Origin: Tyto alba
Lineage: Eukaryota > Chordata > Aves > Strigiformes > Tytonidae
DNA length: 64,000 nt
Reading direction: 5' to 3'
Assembly: GCF_018691265.1 (NCBI RefSeq)
Contig: NW_024881303.1
Coordinates: forward strand, 10,409,777-10,473,776
The translations under genes were made by a program, and so were the position numbers. Below, one piece after another: positions 50,246 through 62,803 of this stretch (within the stretch, counting starts at the first letter, position 1; every line of letters begins with the position of its first letter). Under the pieces are notes generated by a model. That model made no database searches and was not told where the DNA came from. It was given only the letters and a program-made list of their open reading frames with translations.

Positions 50246-53200
50246 TAAAAACAATTCCTCTTTACTTGTGTGACTCCTCTCTGTCATGGTAACTGCAGCT
50301 TGTTGGGAGCTTCCACACCATCCACACTCCACTTGGTACAGTCCAGCCTAGTGCCTATGGCCTGCGTGTTAATATTTAGTGTTCAAAAGTGGTTCCATTT
50401 ATATAGGCAGTCAGCAGCGCTCTCAACTGTAAAAAACTGATAGTGACTAGATGCATTTAAGATACTCCATACAGGAGAAGGTCCATGAGAAGAGCACTAA
50501 GTTGTCATGTAAACAGTTACTGCCACGGTGCTTGGCAAAAGCGACTGCCTGGATCATGTTGCAAGCGGTGCAGCTAGCACAGCTCTTGATATCACTAGTA
50601 GCCTGCAATAGCTGCTTCCTCAAAGATTATCTCTTGGGCCTCAAGGACCTGAAACAGTCGCTGCAACAATGGACAATCTGCTTCTCTAAAACCTATTACT
50701 TGCACACACAACTGGCAGCTTAGACTCAAAGATCAGTGCAGGGCCCATATCCTCAAGCGGTCTTCCCCAAATCAGGTGTCTTATCGTACCACGCTGACAC
50801 TGATGTGGGCATGTGGATTGTCGAGAGCACGCAGGGACCTCAGATAGTAGAGCATGGCTGGGTCAGAGTGGGTCCAGCAGCTGACCAGAAGCCGGATTTG
50901 CACTTGGTAGTTGAAAGCTGCACATCTCAGAGCATTGTCAATGGCTGGCCAGTATCTAGAGAAAAATAAGTGATATTTTTGAAACAGTTCAGTAGAAAGC
51001 TGTGACAATAGACTGAGAATACAAGTGATGCCGTGCACAGATGGGAATCTCTGATATCTAGCAAGAGGAGCACTTGTGAACTTCACTGAAGGTATCAACA
51101 AGATTTCTGCTTTCTACCCAGCCAGTTCTTTTCAGTGTGTTTTGAGACCTCTGGTTTCTGCCAAACTGGGTTGAAATTATCAAAAATTTTAAAGCTTAGT
51201 AAAGTGCATGTACATAGATACACACACAGCATGGTGCCATCATGCTCATTTCCTTAGGAAACTAAAAATAACAATAGCCACTCCAATGTAAAGCCAGATC
51301 ATACAGCACAAGGTAAAAAGGACAGAGCCCAGAGGAAAGCCTAAGAACCATTTTTCAGAACATAGCTGTTTCAGGATCCTGGAGACTGTTTTCTAGTATC
51401 CGCAGTGGTCCTGTGACATCAGCCAGTGTGGACAGGCTCTATCCCTCCCCATCCTTCCTTGCCCTCTTTAGTGTGCCGTGTGCCCCTGAGGTAAAACACA
51501 CAGCTATGCTCTCGTAAACACCCGGCTGCTCGTTTTCCTGACCCTTGTGTTGGCAGAAGCTTAGGGGAAAATTTTTGACACAACTACACAACAGTAAGAG
51601 CTGGGCAATGTACATCCCAGGACTAGTAACTCCCAATGCCCATGTAGAATTTTCATTATGTAGATCTTAACAAGTGCTGCACGGAGGAAGACAAACATCT
51701 TTAGTACAGATTGGAGGACTGATACAGAGAGAGGACCAGCAATTGCTCACTGTCCCATGAGCAATGATGAATTAATTTGCCTAACTTATTCCTTTTGGTT
51801 TTATGTACAAAGGCCTGAATTCTCTAATCCTCCCTCACACATCATCCTATTACAATCAACAGACCAGTCATGTGCTTTCAGGCTCAGGCTGACTTGTAAA
51901 TCCTGAAAAACTTTGAAAAACATGCTATTTAGAAATGCTATTTTTGAACAGTTTCCGTTTTTTAAATCTATCATTCTAGTTGATTAACACTTAGGCGTTA
52001 AGACAGCAGCTTTGTTCCCCCTGCCTCAGCTGCTGGAGGAACCTAACCTGAACTAATCAGCCTCAATTCATTGCACTACAGCTGGTTGCTGTGGAGATAG
52101 CCCGAGGCCCCATGCCGCTTTCCCTAGGCCTTTCAAATTCTTGTTTGCATCTGATCTGGCCCTAGTTGTCACAAATGCTGGAATAAGGCTTCAGATGAAG
52201 AATGAGGAGTATTAACACACTCATTCCTAAGGGGGAAAAGAGACTTTCTGTGAACCTATTCTTAGCTAAAAGCAGGAGATGAGAAACCCAGAGATTCAAC
52301 TGTACAACACAGAAACTGAAAATCCTCTAAGCTGTTTGATTTATAAAAATACCCTCCAAGTGGAAGCTAGTCTTTGACAATTTGTTTCAAGGACAGTAGA
52401 ATTATCTGTGTCTATCTATTATCCTACACTTTTCCTGCTAACACACACATGCCCACCTGAACAACAGAGGCTTTACGCAGTCATGCCATAGGACATGATG
52501 CATGGTATAGTTCTGGCTAAATGGCAACCTATAGCTCACCATATTCTTTCCAGTCCATGTTGTACATAATTATTTCACTTGAACTTCTTTCTCAGTCAGA
52601 TTATTTAGATGATTGTAAAACTCAGAAACGTTATAAGCAGATAATACTCAGAGTACTTGGTTGCCTGTAAACATCCTAATTCAAGCATATCTAAGAGGAT
52701 TTGGAGTCTTAGTGGCTACCCCGTGACTGACTAACTTTCTGTGTTACTCAGATTTGAGTTGATGTGCAGAGTCTGTGTAAATCTGCCGTGACCTCGGGCA
52801 GCACACCGGGACTGTGGCAGTGGTCCACCACACACAGTTTGATCACTACAGATCACCACTACCACCATCTCTTTGAGAGCTGTTGTTTCATGCATCCAGC
52901 ACACTTCAGGAGCTTCTATGTCCTTTGATGGATTATAAAAGAAAAGGAAAATAAAAAACCAGAGGTTTCTTTTAAAGACTGTTTCAACTGTCATGGCAGA
53001 GTTTGGCAAGGACAGTTGAAAATCAGCCTCCAGACTACGGGTCAAGTATGTCAAACAGACAGCAGAGCCAGAAGGGAAGAGTCTTAAAAAGTAAAATCCA
53101 GAAAGAAACAGGAGCAGAAGAGAGAAAAGCAAGAGGACAAATACAGGCTGGGTGATGAGTGGATTGAGAGCAGCCCTGAGGAGAAGAAATTGGGGGTATT

Positions 53201-56200
53201 GGTGGATGGAAAACTGACTATGAGCCAGCAATGTGTCCTCGCAGCCCAGAAAGCCAACGGTGTCCTGGGCTGCATCAAGAGAAGCATGGCCAGCAGGTCT
53301 AGAGAAGGGATTCTCCCCATTTACTCTGCCCACCTGCAGTGCTGGGTCCAGGTCTGGGGCCCCCAGAGTAAGAAGGACACGGAGCTGCTCGAGTGGGTCC
53401 AGAGGAGGCCACAAAGATGCTCAGGGGGCTGGAGCAGCTCCCCTGGGAGGCCGGGCTGAGAGAGTTGGGGGGGTTCAGCCTGGAGAAGAGAAGGCTCCAG
53501 GGAGACCTTTGACCGGCCTTCCCGTACTTAAAAGGGACTACAGGAAAGCTGGGGAGGGACTCTTTATCAGGGGGTGTAGTGATAGGACAAGGGATAATGG
53601 TTTTAAACTGAAAGAGGGCAGATTTAGATTAGCTATAAGGAAGAATTCTTCCCTGTTCAGGGGGTGAGGCGCTGGCCCAGGGTGCCCAGAGCAGCTGTGG
53701 CTGCCCCCTCCCTGGAAGGGTTCAAGGCCAGGTTGGACGGGGCTGGGAGCACCCTGGGCTGGGGGAAGGGGGCCCTGCCCGGGGCAGGGGGATGGAACTA
53801 GATGATCTTCAAGGTCCCTTCCAACCCAAACCACTCTATGGTTCTATGAATATTTTCTCTGAAAAGTCTGATGTCAGATATATTTCTGCTGTTCCCATTC
53901 CTCTCTCTATACATAAAGCTGCTCAGTTGTATTTTGAGGGGAGCTGTACCTGACTGTCCCTAGCCTGGCACTTCACAGTTTCTTGCTCTGTGGAAAGCAC
54001 AGGAGGCTGCTTTAAAACACTAGCGAAGCACATGGGCAGTACTGGGCACCATCCTTCCTGTAGCATCAGCATTTTCTCAGTCCACGAGGCAGTCGTGAAT
54101 GCAGAGCAAAGCCTCAGTTCTCTCCACTCTGAATATTTTCATTGCAGAATTGGGGGAATAGTGTATTTTTCCCTTAAGTAGTGCAGTCAACTGATTTGCT
54201 CAGGATTAAAATTGTACCTTTCTGGATGAACAAAACGGCTGGTAGGGAAATATTCCATAACAGAAACATAGACAAATTTCTGTGCCTCACTGATAGTACT
54301 GATTATAGCAAAAAGGTCATGGGTGCGACCTTCTGGACAAAATGCTGGAGGAGAAGCCTGTAAAGAAGAAAACACACAGGTCAGTAATTTCATCCTTCTT
54401 TCTGTCAGACTATGATTCATTTCTATTCAGATCCATTCAGTTTTCATTATAATAGCACAAAGCACTTGAGGTGGACCACTATTGTTCCTCATGCCTTCTA
54501 CGTCCTGTTTGGTCAGATACTTATTGATATACTGAGCCCACAGGTGATTAAAGGAGACCTGCACCCTGTTCTTGCCACACTACCTGACAGCCAAAGTTGG
54601 GTCGACCCTTATTCCTTCAGTAGTTCCAGAGAAACTTGTTAAATTATTTATTATCCAAATGGAACACAAGTAGCTGAAGATAGCTGAAGAAAATTTTCTG
54701 GCCAATGCTTAAGCATAGTTTACAGTCTATCGTGCTATTTTAGAACATACTTACAGAAAAATAGGCTTTTGTCAAGACTCCATTAAATTCTACTTCCAGA
54801 GGCTGATGCTTGTTAATGTGAGTAGAATAATTAAGAGGCCAAGGAAATGGGATGGTAGCATTAGCGTGTCCAAGATCCCAGTAAGTACTAAATGTTTTCC
54901 AGAGGTCTTTCGCCAGGCAGCTGCAATTGTATATCACAGCACCAAACTCTTTCACCTGTAAAGAGAGCAAGCTATGTCACAGCCCCAGAAAGAGCCACCT
55001 CCATCTCCAGGGGTTTCTTTGCTGTTTCTCCCACCTAGTCAATATTGTACGTCATTATGATTTTTCTGTTATGTGCTAGAACATTAATTTTTCCCCAGGT
55101 TTTTGAATATGCAGCAGCAGGGCTTACCTGAGATAAAGATCTCCAGTCCATATTTGCACTACCAATATAGATGTGCTTCATGTCTACAATCCAGAATTTG
55201 CTATGCAACACTCCTCCTGCCAGATGTCCAAAATCAATCTTTTTTACATGAGCCCCTGAAAAAAAGATGGGGAGGGGAAAAAAGAGTTTAGATACATCAT
55301 GGAGATGGTAATCTATACTGTCCCCCTGACAGCCAGAGCATGTCTGGATGTCCAATACTTGCAGCCAGTAATAGCTACCAAAATTCACAGGCAGTCATTC
55401 CTGGGAATACAGTAACTAGCAAAAATAAACAAAATGTGAACTTTCAGAAAAATCTTTAAGGGCTTGACAGCATATACAGAAATCATGAACTAGTGAACAC
55501 ATTCATGCTTGAACTGTGAACCCATGTAAACACCACACCAGAATAGGCCTTGGAGACCAGTTTCTCTCAGATGACTTTTTGCAACACTGAAATTCTGAGT
55601 GCATCACTGAACTGAGATATTTACCTTTTTCCTCTAAAAGCTCAAGGTCAGTTGAATTTGTAGCCAAAGTTGGCATGCTTGCTGCAACATACACAGAGAC
55701 GTTCTCTTCGAGTAATCTCTCAAACCTCTTCAGAATATCTTCACCCTGTATGATACATTGTTATTTTTTACATTTTGTTGTAGAACATTTAGTAAGATAT
55801 ATGCAAGAACAAAGGATGCTGCCTTTGAAGAACCTCAGCAACAAGGAAGGTCAGAAATGTCACCTATTTCAGGAGTGTTCCAAATAGAGAAAAAAGAGAA
55901 CAAAGATTCTGATCCAATGTATGAATCAAAGTTTACTTTCGATTGTTTAATGCTATTCTATATAAGGTTTAAAAGTACAACCACAAACATCCCAGACTTC
56001 AAAGATGGATGCCCCAGTGAAGATCAACTGCTGGATGCTGATGCTGAACAGATATGCTGTGTCATTTCTCCCTGAGGATAAAAGTAACAGAGACTGTCCT
56101 ACACTGAGCTGTTCCTTGAGCAGAGACAGGGCTCAGCCTTACATCTGTCACTTTTACTTCTTCTCATGTGGAGGAAATGAGTCATCTTACAACCCCAGAC

Positions 56201-59200
56201 CCACCTGGGGAGGAAGACAAGGAGAGCAGTCCCAGAGAGCCCATGAGGACAAGAAGGAATGGGTGCCAGGAGGGAGGCAGAGGCTCAGCCCGCGGTTCCA
56301 AACAGGCCAGCATCTGGTCTTATCAGCAAACAGCACGATTCCTGACACATAACTCAACCCCATACCTGCCTGAAGTCAGGTGGCCTTGTACCTTCTGCTT
56401 TTCAGAACAGTCCCCCAGACCCCGCTCAGGATTGCCTGGGAGGTTGCCAGCTGCCACCTGCCACAGGCCCAAAGAGAACCAAGGGACAATTAAACACAGT
56501 GGATGGTTGCAAGGTGAGCCTGTGGTGTGGCCTCTTTTATTTTTGGTGGTGGAGCCAGAGAGGCCCTGTAGGAAGCCTGGCTGCACGGGGTGACCGGGAG
56601 GACAGCCCTGCAAAGGGGAATGAATGCTCTCAGCTGCTGTCCAACAGCATGGTTCAGGGACACCTGCAAAATAGGTGAATGCAGCTGCTGTATCCACACA
56701 GGGGAGAAGCAGCCTCTGAAGCAGTGAAGAGTCCAGCAGATTTTGTTTCCTGACTCTTCCAGCTAGCCCGTGGGAATTGGCATGTTCACTTGTGTAGGCT
56801 CTTCAGCCGTGCCACTGGCTGCCCCTACCACAGGCTGCCCATTGGCAGGGGGAGTGTGGCTTTGAGGATGGCCCTGGTTGCTCTTAAAACGCAGCGTAGA
56901 AATATTCGGAGACACGGACAGAGCCCAGGTGGAGTCTAGCTTGACTGGAGGAGGAAAGTTGGTGTGCTGCTTCAGACCAGCATGGAAAACCTTTCTGGGC
57001 TCACAGGAAGAGTCAAGCAATGTCTCTGGGAGACAGAACACACAGTCAGTCTGCCATGTGCCACATTTACGTGAGACATACAACCATAGATGTCCTTGTC
57101 ATTGATTTTTCTCCTACCTGCTTGGAAGATGAATCATTGACGTTGATATCCTTCCCAGTAAGAGACCAATAGTAAGAAGCCACATGAATTTTCTCCTGAG
57201 CTAGATCAAGGAGTCTCATCCAGGCTTGGTACAAGGGTTTGGCTGCAGTGCTATTTATCTCAAAAGCGAGGTCATAAGGAACATTTTCCACAAGTTCAAA
57301 GCTGCAATGGCAATTGTATATTTTGAAGCAAGTGACTGTGACCCCAGCAGGAAACCAACCACCTATGAGTCCATACAGACGGCCATTGTGAATATCAACC
57401 TCGAAAGCAAACAAGCTGAGCTGGACAAAAATGCTTGGAATATTCTCTATCCCCATTTTTTATAGCCAAGCATATATTGTACATTGTTCTCCCAAATCCA
57501 GCAGAATGGCTTCTCAGTAGCCATTCTGAGCTTTTCATTTTACCATCCTAAAGATGAGGAGAAAAGTGACCCCCCCCCCCCCCCAGGCCTGGATGTCACT
57601 CCGGTACCCTCTCCATCCTCTGCCGGGACAAACATCCACTGCCCCCTCCAGCCTCTGAAAGAAGGTGAGCTCAGCAGAGGCTGCTTTGCCCAGTGGTCAC
57701 TCTGCTGCCTCCCACCACTGCCACAAAAGGAGGATGGCTGGAGGTGGTGGAGTAGCAATAGAGCTGTGCTGAACGTACAAGCACAGGACCACTAGTGGAG
57801 CTGTGATACTGCCCCTATTGCCTCTCGTAATGGGCACCTACTAATGGCCCAGTGCCTAAACAACACCCCTAGTCTTCCCAAATTAGAGGTACTTTATCCC
57901 TTATACAGTGGGAAGAGAACAAAAGCCATGCTGCTATTATCAGCATCGTAACTATTTCTCCATCTGGTGATTACTTCTCCATGTGCCATCGGGCTTGTCT
58001 TACCTGCAGGACTCATTGGATCTATTGGTGTCCTCCTCAATTACTGTGATTCCTGGGAGATCTCTGTAGAGTCCTTCTTCCTCCTCCAGCTCTTTGTAAA
58101 TGCTGACAACTGCTTCTTCTCTGTTAGGATCAACTATGCTGCCCATTCTCATGAAATAAACAGCCATCAGGACAAGACCAAGTATCAAAATTGCCCCTAA
58201 GATTTGAAACTAGAACAGAATCCAAATAGGAGAATATTTAAGTGATCATCAAGTCACTGATACACCAGCTAATGGATAAATCACAATCTTTTTACAGCAC
58301 TTCTTCTGTCAGCTACTGGCAGACAGTATTAGATACACTGCTGAAAGTGAGGACCACAAGCTACATTGGGGTTGGTTTATGTGAGGACCCTGATTTTACT
58401 TTTAGCTTAATTTTTCCTGTGCCAACATATCAAAAACCTATTTTTTCCCCAAACTTACGATTAGTTTAGATCATAACTTATGACCATTAGTTATGATCAG
58501 CTGCAGGAGGTGGTAAGTAGGCTGCGTAGCATCAGGGAGGCTGAGAAGGAGTTAGATAGCTGGTTCCAAGTGCAATCTGCAGTGGGCCCACAGTCTCTGG
58601 CCACACATGGAAGGAAGGGGGACCAACAATGCAGAAGAATAGAAGGTTGCAATGGCAAGGACCTGCAGGAGGAAGAAGCTTCCCCCGAAGTCTAAGGTGC
58701 CCTTTGCAGAACCACTTCACCGCTCTGCAGACTGAAGAGGAAAGACCCTGCCGAGCCTTGTACAGTCCACCGACTATTATCCACTGCTGTTGTTTCACGT
58801 GGGCACCAGTGACCCAGCCAGGAGCAGTCTGAGGAGTATCAGGAAGGATTCCAGAGCCCTGGGAGCAGGGGTAAGGGAGTCCGGACCGCAGGCAGTTTTT
58901 CCATCAATCCTGCCAGTCAAAGGGAAGGGGTCTGGAGGTGCCAGTCAAATCTGGTGAATCAACAAATGGTTACGGGACTGGTGCCACAGCCAGGGGTTTG
59001 GCTACTTAGACCATTGGCTACTCCTACCAGTTTGATGCCAGTGCCAGCAATAGATGTCCAGAGCGTGGAAAGGGATCACAGGTCAGCAGGAGAGCACCTG
59101 AAGAGCAGCAGAGAGGAATTCCAGCCACTCCAGCCAGTAAGTCAGTGTCACTGGGGGCCCAACGTAAATGACTTTATGCAAACACATGTAGCATGGGCAA

Positions 59201-62200
59201 TAAACAAGAGGAGTTAGATCCATGCACACACTGGCAGGGCTATGGTCTTACTGCCATCACAGAGACATGGTGGGATGGCTGCTGTGACTGGAGTGTTGGA
59301 ATGAAAGGATATAGGCTCTTTAGGAAGGACAGATGGGGAGACGAGGAGGGGATGTTTCCCTCTATGTCAGTAACCATCTGGAGCGTGTGAATCTCTGCCT
59401 GGGGATGGATGAAGAGCTGACCAAGAATTTATGGGTCAAGATTAAAGGGAAGGCAGGGACAGGAGATGTTATAGTGGGGGTCTGCTACAGGCCACCTGAC
59501 AAAGGAGACCAAGTGGATGGGGTCCTCTATAGACACACAGGAGCAGCCTCGTGTTCACAAGCCCTGGTCCTCATGGGGGACTTCAACCACCCCAATATCT
59601 GTTGGAGGGACAACACAGCAAGGTATAAGCAACCCAGGAGGTTCCTGGAATGCATTGATGACAACGTCATTCTCCAAGTGACAGAAGAGCCAACAAGGAG
59701 AGGGGCTATGCCAGACCTGCTTCTCACCAACTAGGAGAGGCAGGTAGGGAATGTGAAGCTCAAAGGCAGCCTTGGCTGCAGTGACCATGAAATGATGGAG
59801 TTCAAGATCCTGAGGGCAATGAGGAGGAAGCAAAGCAAGACCACTACCCTGGACTTCAGGAGAGCAGACTTGGGGCTCTTCAGGGATTTGCTTGATAGAG
59901 TACCATGGGATAAATCCCTGGAGGGAAGAGGGGCCCAAGAAAGCTGGTTAATATTCAAGGATCACCTCCTCCAAGCTCAGGAGCAATGCATCCAGACAAA
60001 GAGGAAGTCAGACAATAATGCCAGGAGGCTGCATGGATGAACAAGGAGCTCCTGGACAAACTCAGACACAAAAACTAAGCCTGCAGAGGGTGGAAGCAAG
60101 GACAGATAGCCTCCTGGAAACTATGCTAGGGCACATGTAAAATAAGGTGACTGAGGACAGCCAACACGGCTTCACTAAGGGCAAATCAAGCCTGAAGAAT
60201 TTGGTGGCCTTCTATGACAGGGTTACAGCACTGGTGGATAAGGGAAGAGCAACTGACATCATCTACCTGGACTTCTACAAAGCATTTGACACTGTCCGCA
60301 TGACATCCTTGTCTCTAAATTGGAGAGACATGGATTTGACAGATGGACCACGAGGACAAGGGATCGGCTGGATGGTGACACTCAAAGAGTTGTGGTCGGT
60401 GGCTCAACGTCCAAGTGGAGACCAGTGACTAGTGGCGTTCCTCAGGGATCAGTGTTAGGACCAGTGGTGTTTAACGTCTTTGTTGGCGACATGGACAGTG
60501 GGATTGAGTGCATCCTCAGCCAGTTTCTTGGTGGCACCACACTGTGTGGTGTGGTTGACACACTGGAGGGAAAGGATGTCATTCAGAGAGACCTCAACAG
60601 GCTTGAGAGATGGGCCCATGACATTCAATAAGGCCAAGTGCAAGGCTCTGCACATGGATCAGGGCAATCTCAAGCACAAATACAGGCTGGGTGATGAGTG
60701 GATTGAGAGCAGCCCTGAGGAGAAGAAATTGGAAGTATTGATGGATGGAAAACTGACTATGAGCCAGCAATGTGCCCTCGCAGCCCAGAAAGCCAACGGT
60801 GTCCTGGGCTGCATCAAGAGAAGCATGGCCAGCAGGTCGAGGGAGGGGATTCTCCCCATTTACTCTGCCCTCGTGAGACCCCACCTGCAGTGCTGGGTCC
60901 AGGTCTGGGACCCCCAGAGTAAGAAGGACACGGAGCTGCTCGAGTGGGTCCAGAGGAGGCCACGAAGATGCTCGGGGGGCTGGAGCAGCTCCCCTGGGGG
61001 GCCGGGCTGAGAGAGTTGGGGGGGTTCAGCCTGGAGCAGAGAAGGCTCTGGGGAGAGCTTTGACCGGCCTTCCCGTACTTAAAGGGAACTACAGGAAAGG
61101 TGGAGAGAGACTCTTTATCAGGGAGTGTAGTGATAGGACAAGGGATAATGGTTTTAAACTGAAAGAGGGCAGATTTAGATTAGCTATAAGGAAGAATTCT
61201 TTACTGTGAGGATGGTGAGGCGCTGGCCCAGGGTGCCCAGAGCAGCTGTGGCTGCCCCCTCCCTGGAAGGGTTCAAGGCCAGGTTTCATGAAGCAAACTT
61301 TAAGCAACTTCATGTAGAGGAAGGTGTCCCTGGTCATGGTCCCCTTCCAACCCAAACCGTCATGTGACTCTATGATTCAACACTGATTAGCTTAATTTTA
61401 ACACAAGACAAATATTTGTTCAACAAAATTTCTACCAAAATCAAACAAGGAAATCTATAACACAAGGTAAGCTGTGGAATCAAGCCTAGCACTACTATAA
61501 AGAGGAAGTTTATGAAGTCAGGGATAAAAAAACAGGTCTGAAAATGTCAGAAGCAGAAGGACATTTTGTGGTTTCTAAACATGTTCTGTTTTTGTCTTCT
61601 AACTTAAACCTCACTTAAGTGAAACTACACAAATCTGTGTGATGAAATAATAGTATTTCCTTGTTCTAGTGTGGTGAGTTATCTTTATTTCTATTTTTCT
61701 GTGCTTCCTTTTTTTTCCTGAATGTAGATTAAACAAAAAAAAAATATATAGCCTGGCAACCTGGTGTATGCAGATCTGGAGTCTAGCCACTTGTATGCTG
61801 AAACGTGTAGCACTAGGCTCTGTGTTTTGCCCTATATTGAGGAAGAAAAGACAGACACCAGTGCAGATCCATTTCCCCCCAGTTATCATGTCTGGCTCCT
61901 GATGGCAACTCTTGGGAGCTGAGACCATCCACCACCCTGTGAGAGGCAATGTGCACTTCAGAATTGAGCTTTTCAACCTCCAGGCAGCAGAACCAAGTCT
62001 GGGAGTGGTCACAAGGCTATAGCTATAAATGGGACCTCCTGAAAGGGTACATATGAAAATTACACAGAAACCAATTGCTTCTGCAAGTATCTGTTTCAGT
62101 TTCTATGTGTATAAAGTTTCTTACTTTTCATTTCCTCTGCTTTTCTCAAGATCTACAGTGCTGCTATCAATTTCAGGCAGATTTGAATGAGAAAAATATT

Positions 62201-62803
62201 TTTAAACAGACTGTCTACTTAAATTTTTGCCCTCTAGCTTGTTCTCACTCTCATTGAGAACAATAATAACCCACCAACTTTTAACAGCTCTGCATTTCAT
62301 CCCATGAGCATGTTGGCAAGACTTAAACATCACACAGGTTTTAGAAGACATTTCTAAGGTAAGAGAGCTATTTTGAAGTCACTTCTTGGCTGTCACCATG
62401 ATGCACACTGTGATGTGCAGGTGCTCTCGGCAGTTTGAATAAAAAAAATAAATGCTGTGCCACTGGTGGAAGTGAGGTTATATGTATGAGCAAAGTTTAC
62501 TGTCCTGAGCCAGGGCTGGAGGATTAGGGTCCACATTAATCCCCTTCAGCAAGGTTTGATCAGCCTACTGGATAGTCAGTGAGGGCTTTGTCACTCACTT
62601 GTTTGCAAATAGGATTGAAACCTACCCGTATTTCTAAAATGGGCCATAAATTCAAATCATTCTTCTTAATCTGTTATTTCTTTTCAGAAATGTCAGTGTA
62701 ATCTCAGCTCTTGCAATTAAATGTAGTGTATCCCAATAATTACCATTTTGATGCCTTTTTGATTGTTCATGCTTAATTTCATGTTGGAGGACTCATTAAA
62801 CAT
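48103..62803 (-). CDS. PLD4: PLD4, endolysosomal 5'-3' exonuclease / PLD family protein, spliced
   Basis: PLD4 is a type II membrane glycoprotein of endosomes and lysosomes. In mammals, PLD3 and PLD4 degrade single-stranded nucleic acids from the 5' end and so restrain TLR9 and TLR7 signalling; they have also been linked to lysosomal lipid synthesis. Ten coding exons add up to 1512 bp, giving 503 residues against 506 in human, with every splice phase consistent. Order: a short cytoplasmic tail, a membrane anchor ([17 protein letters not shown]), the first HKD motif (HSKFWIVD) followed by GSANMDWRS, and the second HKD motif (HNKYMVTD) followed by [10 protein letters not shown]-glycosylation sequons are frequent (NRS, NES, NDS, NST, NVS, NCS, NAT, NHT). 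PLD3 is excluded by closer agreement with PLD4 in the N-terminal and middle regions and by the AHNAK2 neighbour. No disabling change was seen. Confidence 0.95.
49643..49739 (-). CDS. PLD4: PLD4 exon with second HKD motif
   Basis: The acceptor is CCCTCCAG and the donor G|GTATGT. The product is [20 protein letters not shown] followed by [13 protein letters not shown]. The His-x-Lys-x4-Asp motif is complete, with the Asp codon at 49659-49661. Confidence 0.95.
49980..50780. other. PLD4 intron sequence with a long T tract
   Basis: Intronic sequence between PLD4 exons with no recognised element other than the T38 tract at 50206-50243. Short open frames here are unsupported. Confidence 0.6.
50206..50243. 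repeat. Poly(T) tract, 38 T
   Basis: Uninterrupted run of 38 T in a PLD4 intron, equivalent to poly(A) on the PLD4 strand. CTTTACT occurs on both sides (50200-50206 and 50260-50266), which may be chance. No retrocopy is recognisable. Confidence 0.9.
50790..50955 (-). CDS. PLD4: PLD4 exon ([14 protein letters not shown])
   Basis: The acceptor is TTTCTCTAG and the donor GTACGA. It completes an Arg codon and reads [20 protein letters not shown], then [20 protein letters not shown] and [15 protein letters not shown], matching the human segment before the second HKD motif almost throughout. Confidence 0.95.
53137..53849 (+). mobile_element. CR1 LINE, 5'-truncated, in a PLD4 intron
   Basis: It encodes the C-terminal CR1 reverse-transcriptase region ([54 protein letters not shown]) and ends with a standard CR1 tail, TGGAACTAGATGATCTTCAA, CCTTCCAACCC and TCTATGGTTCTATGA. 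It is closely similar to bases 60676 onwards. Compared with that copy it lacks 12 bp after TCTGCCC near 53330. Confidence 0.95.
54218..54357 (-). CDS. PLD4: PLD4 exon ([12 protein letters not shown])
   Basis: The acceptor is TTCTTTACAG and the donor AG|GTACAA. It reads [20 protein letters not shown] and then [19 protein letters not shown], ending HPE plus two bases of an Arg codon. The [10 protein letters not shown] block is conserved in the PLD3/PLD4 family. Confidence 0.95.
54755..54955 (-). CDS. PLD4: PLD4 exon ([11 protein letters not shown])
   Basis: The acceptor is CTCTTTACAG and the donor GTAAGT; 67 codons in phase 0. It reads [20 protein letters not shown] and [20 protein letters not shown], with glycosylation sequons NCS, NAT and NYS. 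Confidence 0.95.
55128..55255 (-). CDS. PLD4: PLD4 exon with first HKD motif
   Basis: The acceptor is TTTTTTTCAG and the donor GTAAGC. It reads [20 protein letters not shown], then [22 protein letters not shown] in segments. HSKFWIVD is a complete His-x-Lys-x4-Asp motif, and GSANMDWRS follows it as in mammalian PLD3 and PLD4. Confidence 0.97.
55625..55745 (-). CDS. PLD4: PLD4 exon ([16 protein letters not shown])
   Basis: The acceptor is ATCATACAG and the donor G|GTAAAT. It reads [20 protein letters not shown] and [21 protein letters not shown], matching the human segment between the substrate loop and the first HKD motif. Confidence 0.95.
57118..57301 (-). CDS. PLD4: PLD4 exon ([11 protein letters not shown])
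   Basis: The acceptor is TTGCCATTGCAG and the donor CAG|GTAGGA. It completes a Ser codon and reads [20 protein letters not shown], then [20 protein letters not shown] and [18 protein letters not shown]. The ASYYWSLTG block is a strong PLD3/PLD4 family marker. Confidence 0.95.
57570..57584. repeat. Poly(C) tract, 15 C
   Basis: A run of 15 C in a PLD4 intron; on the PLD4 strand it is G15, which can form unusual DNA structure and is error-prone in sequencing. Confidence 0.9.
58004..58209 (-). CDS. PLD4: PLD4 exon with membrane anchor
   Basis: The acceptor is TTCTGTTCTAG and the donor AG|GTAAGA. It reads [19 protein letters not shown], a single transmembrane segment, and then an acidic lumenal stalk ([13 protein letters not shown]) and TNRSNESC. 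The human protein has a comparable VLGALAVL-type anchor at the same place. Confidence 0.92.
58490..61376 (+). mobile_element. CR1 LINE, about 2.9 kb, inactive, in PLD4 intron 1
   Basis: From 5' to 3' it has an ORF1-like stretch ([17 protein letters not shown]), an endonuclease domain ([42 protein letters not shown]; about 59330-59734), an abrupt junction near 60040-60150, then reverse-transcriptase pieces ([49 protein letters not shown]) and the C-terminal region. The element is dead. Several frameshifts are present, the early RT part is missing, and the catalytic FADD position reads LGGT. The tail ends CTCTATGATTC. Confidence 0.93.

Noticed and set aside
53230..53670. 144-codon plus-strand open frame
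   Set aside because: It lies within the shorter CR1 copy and is a shifted reading of it.
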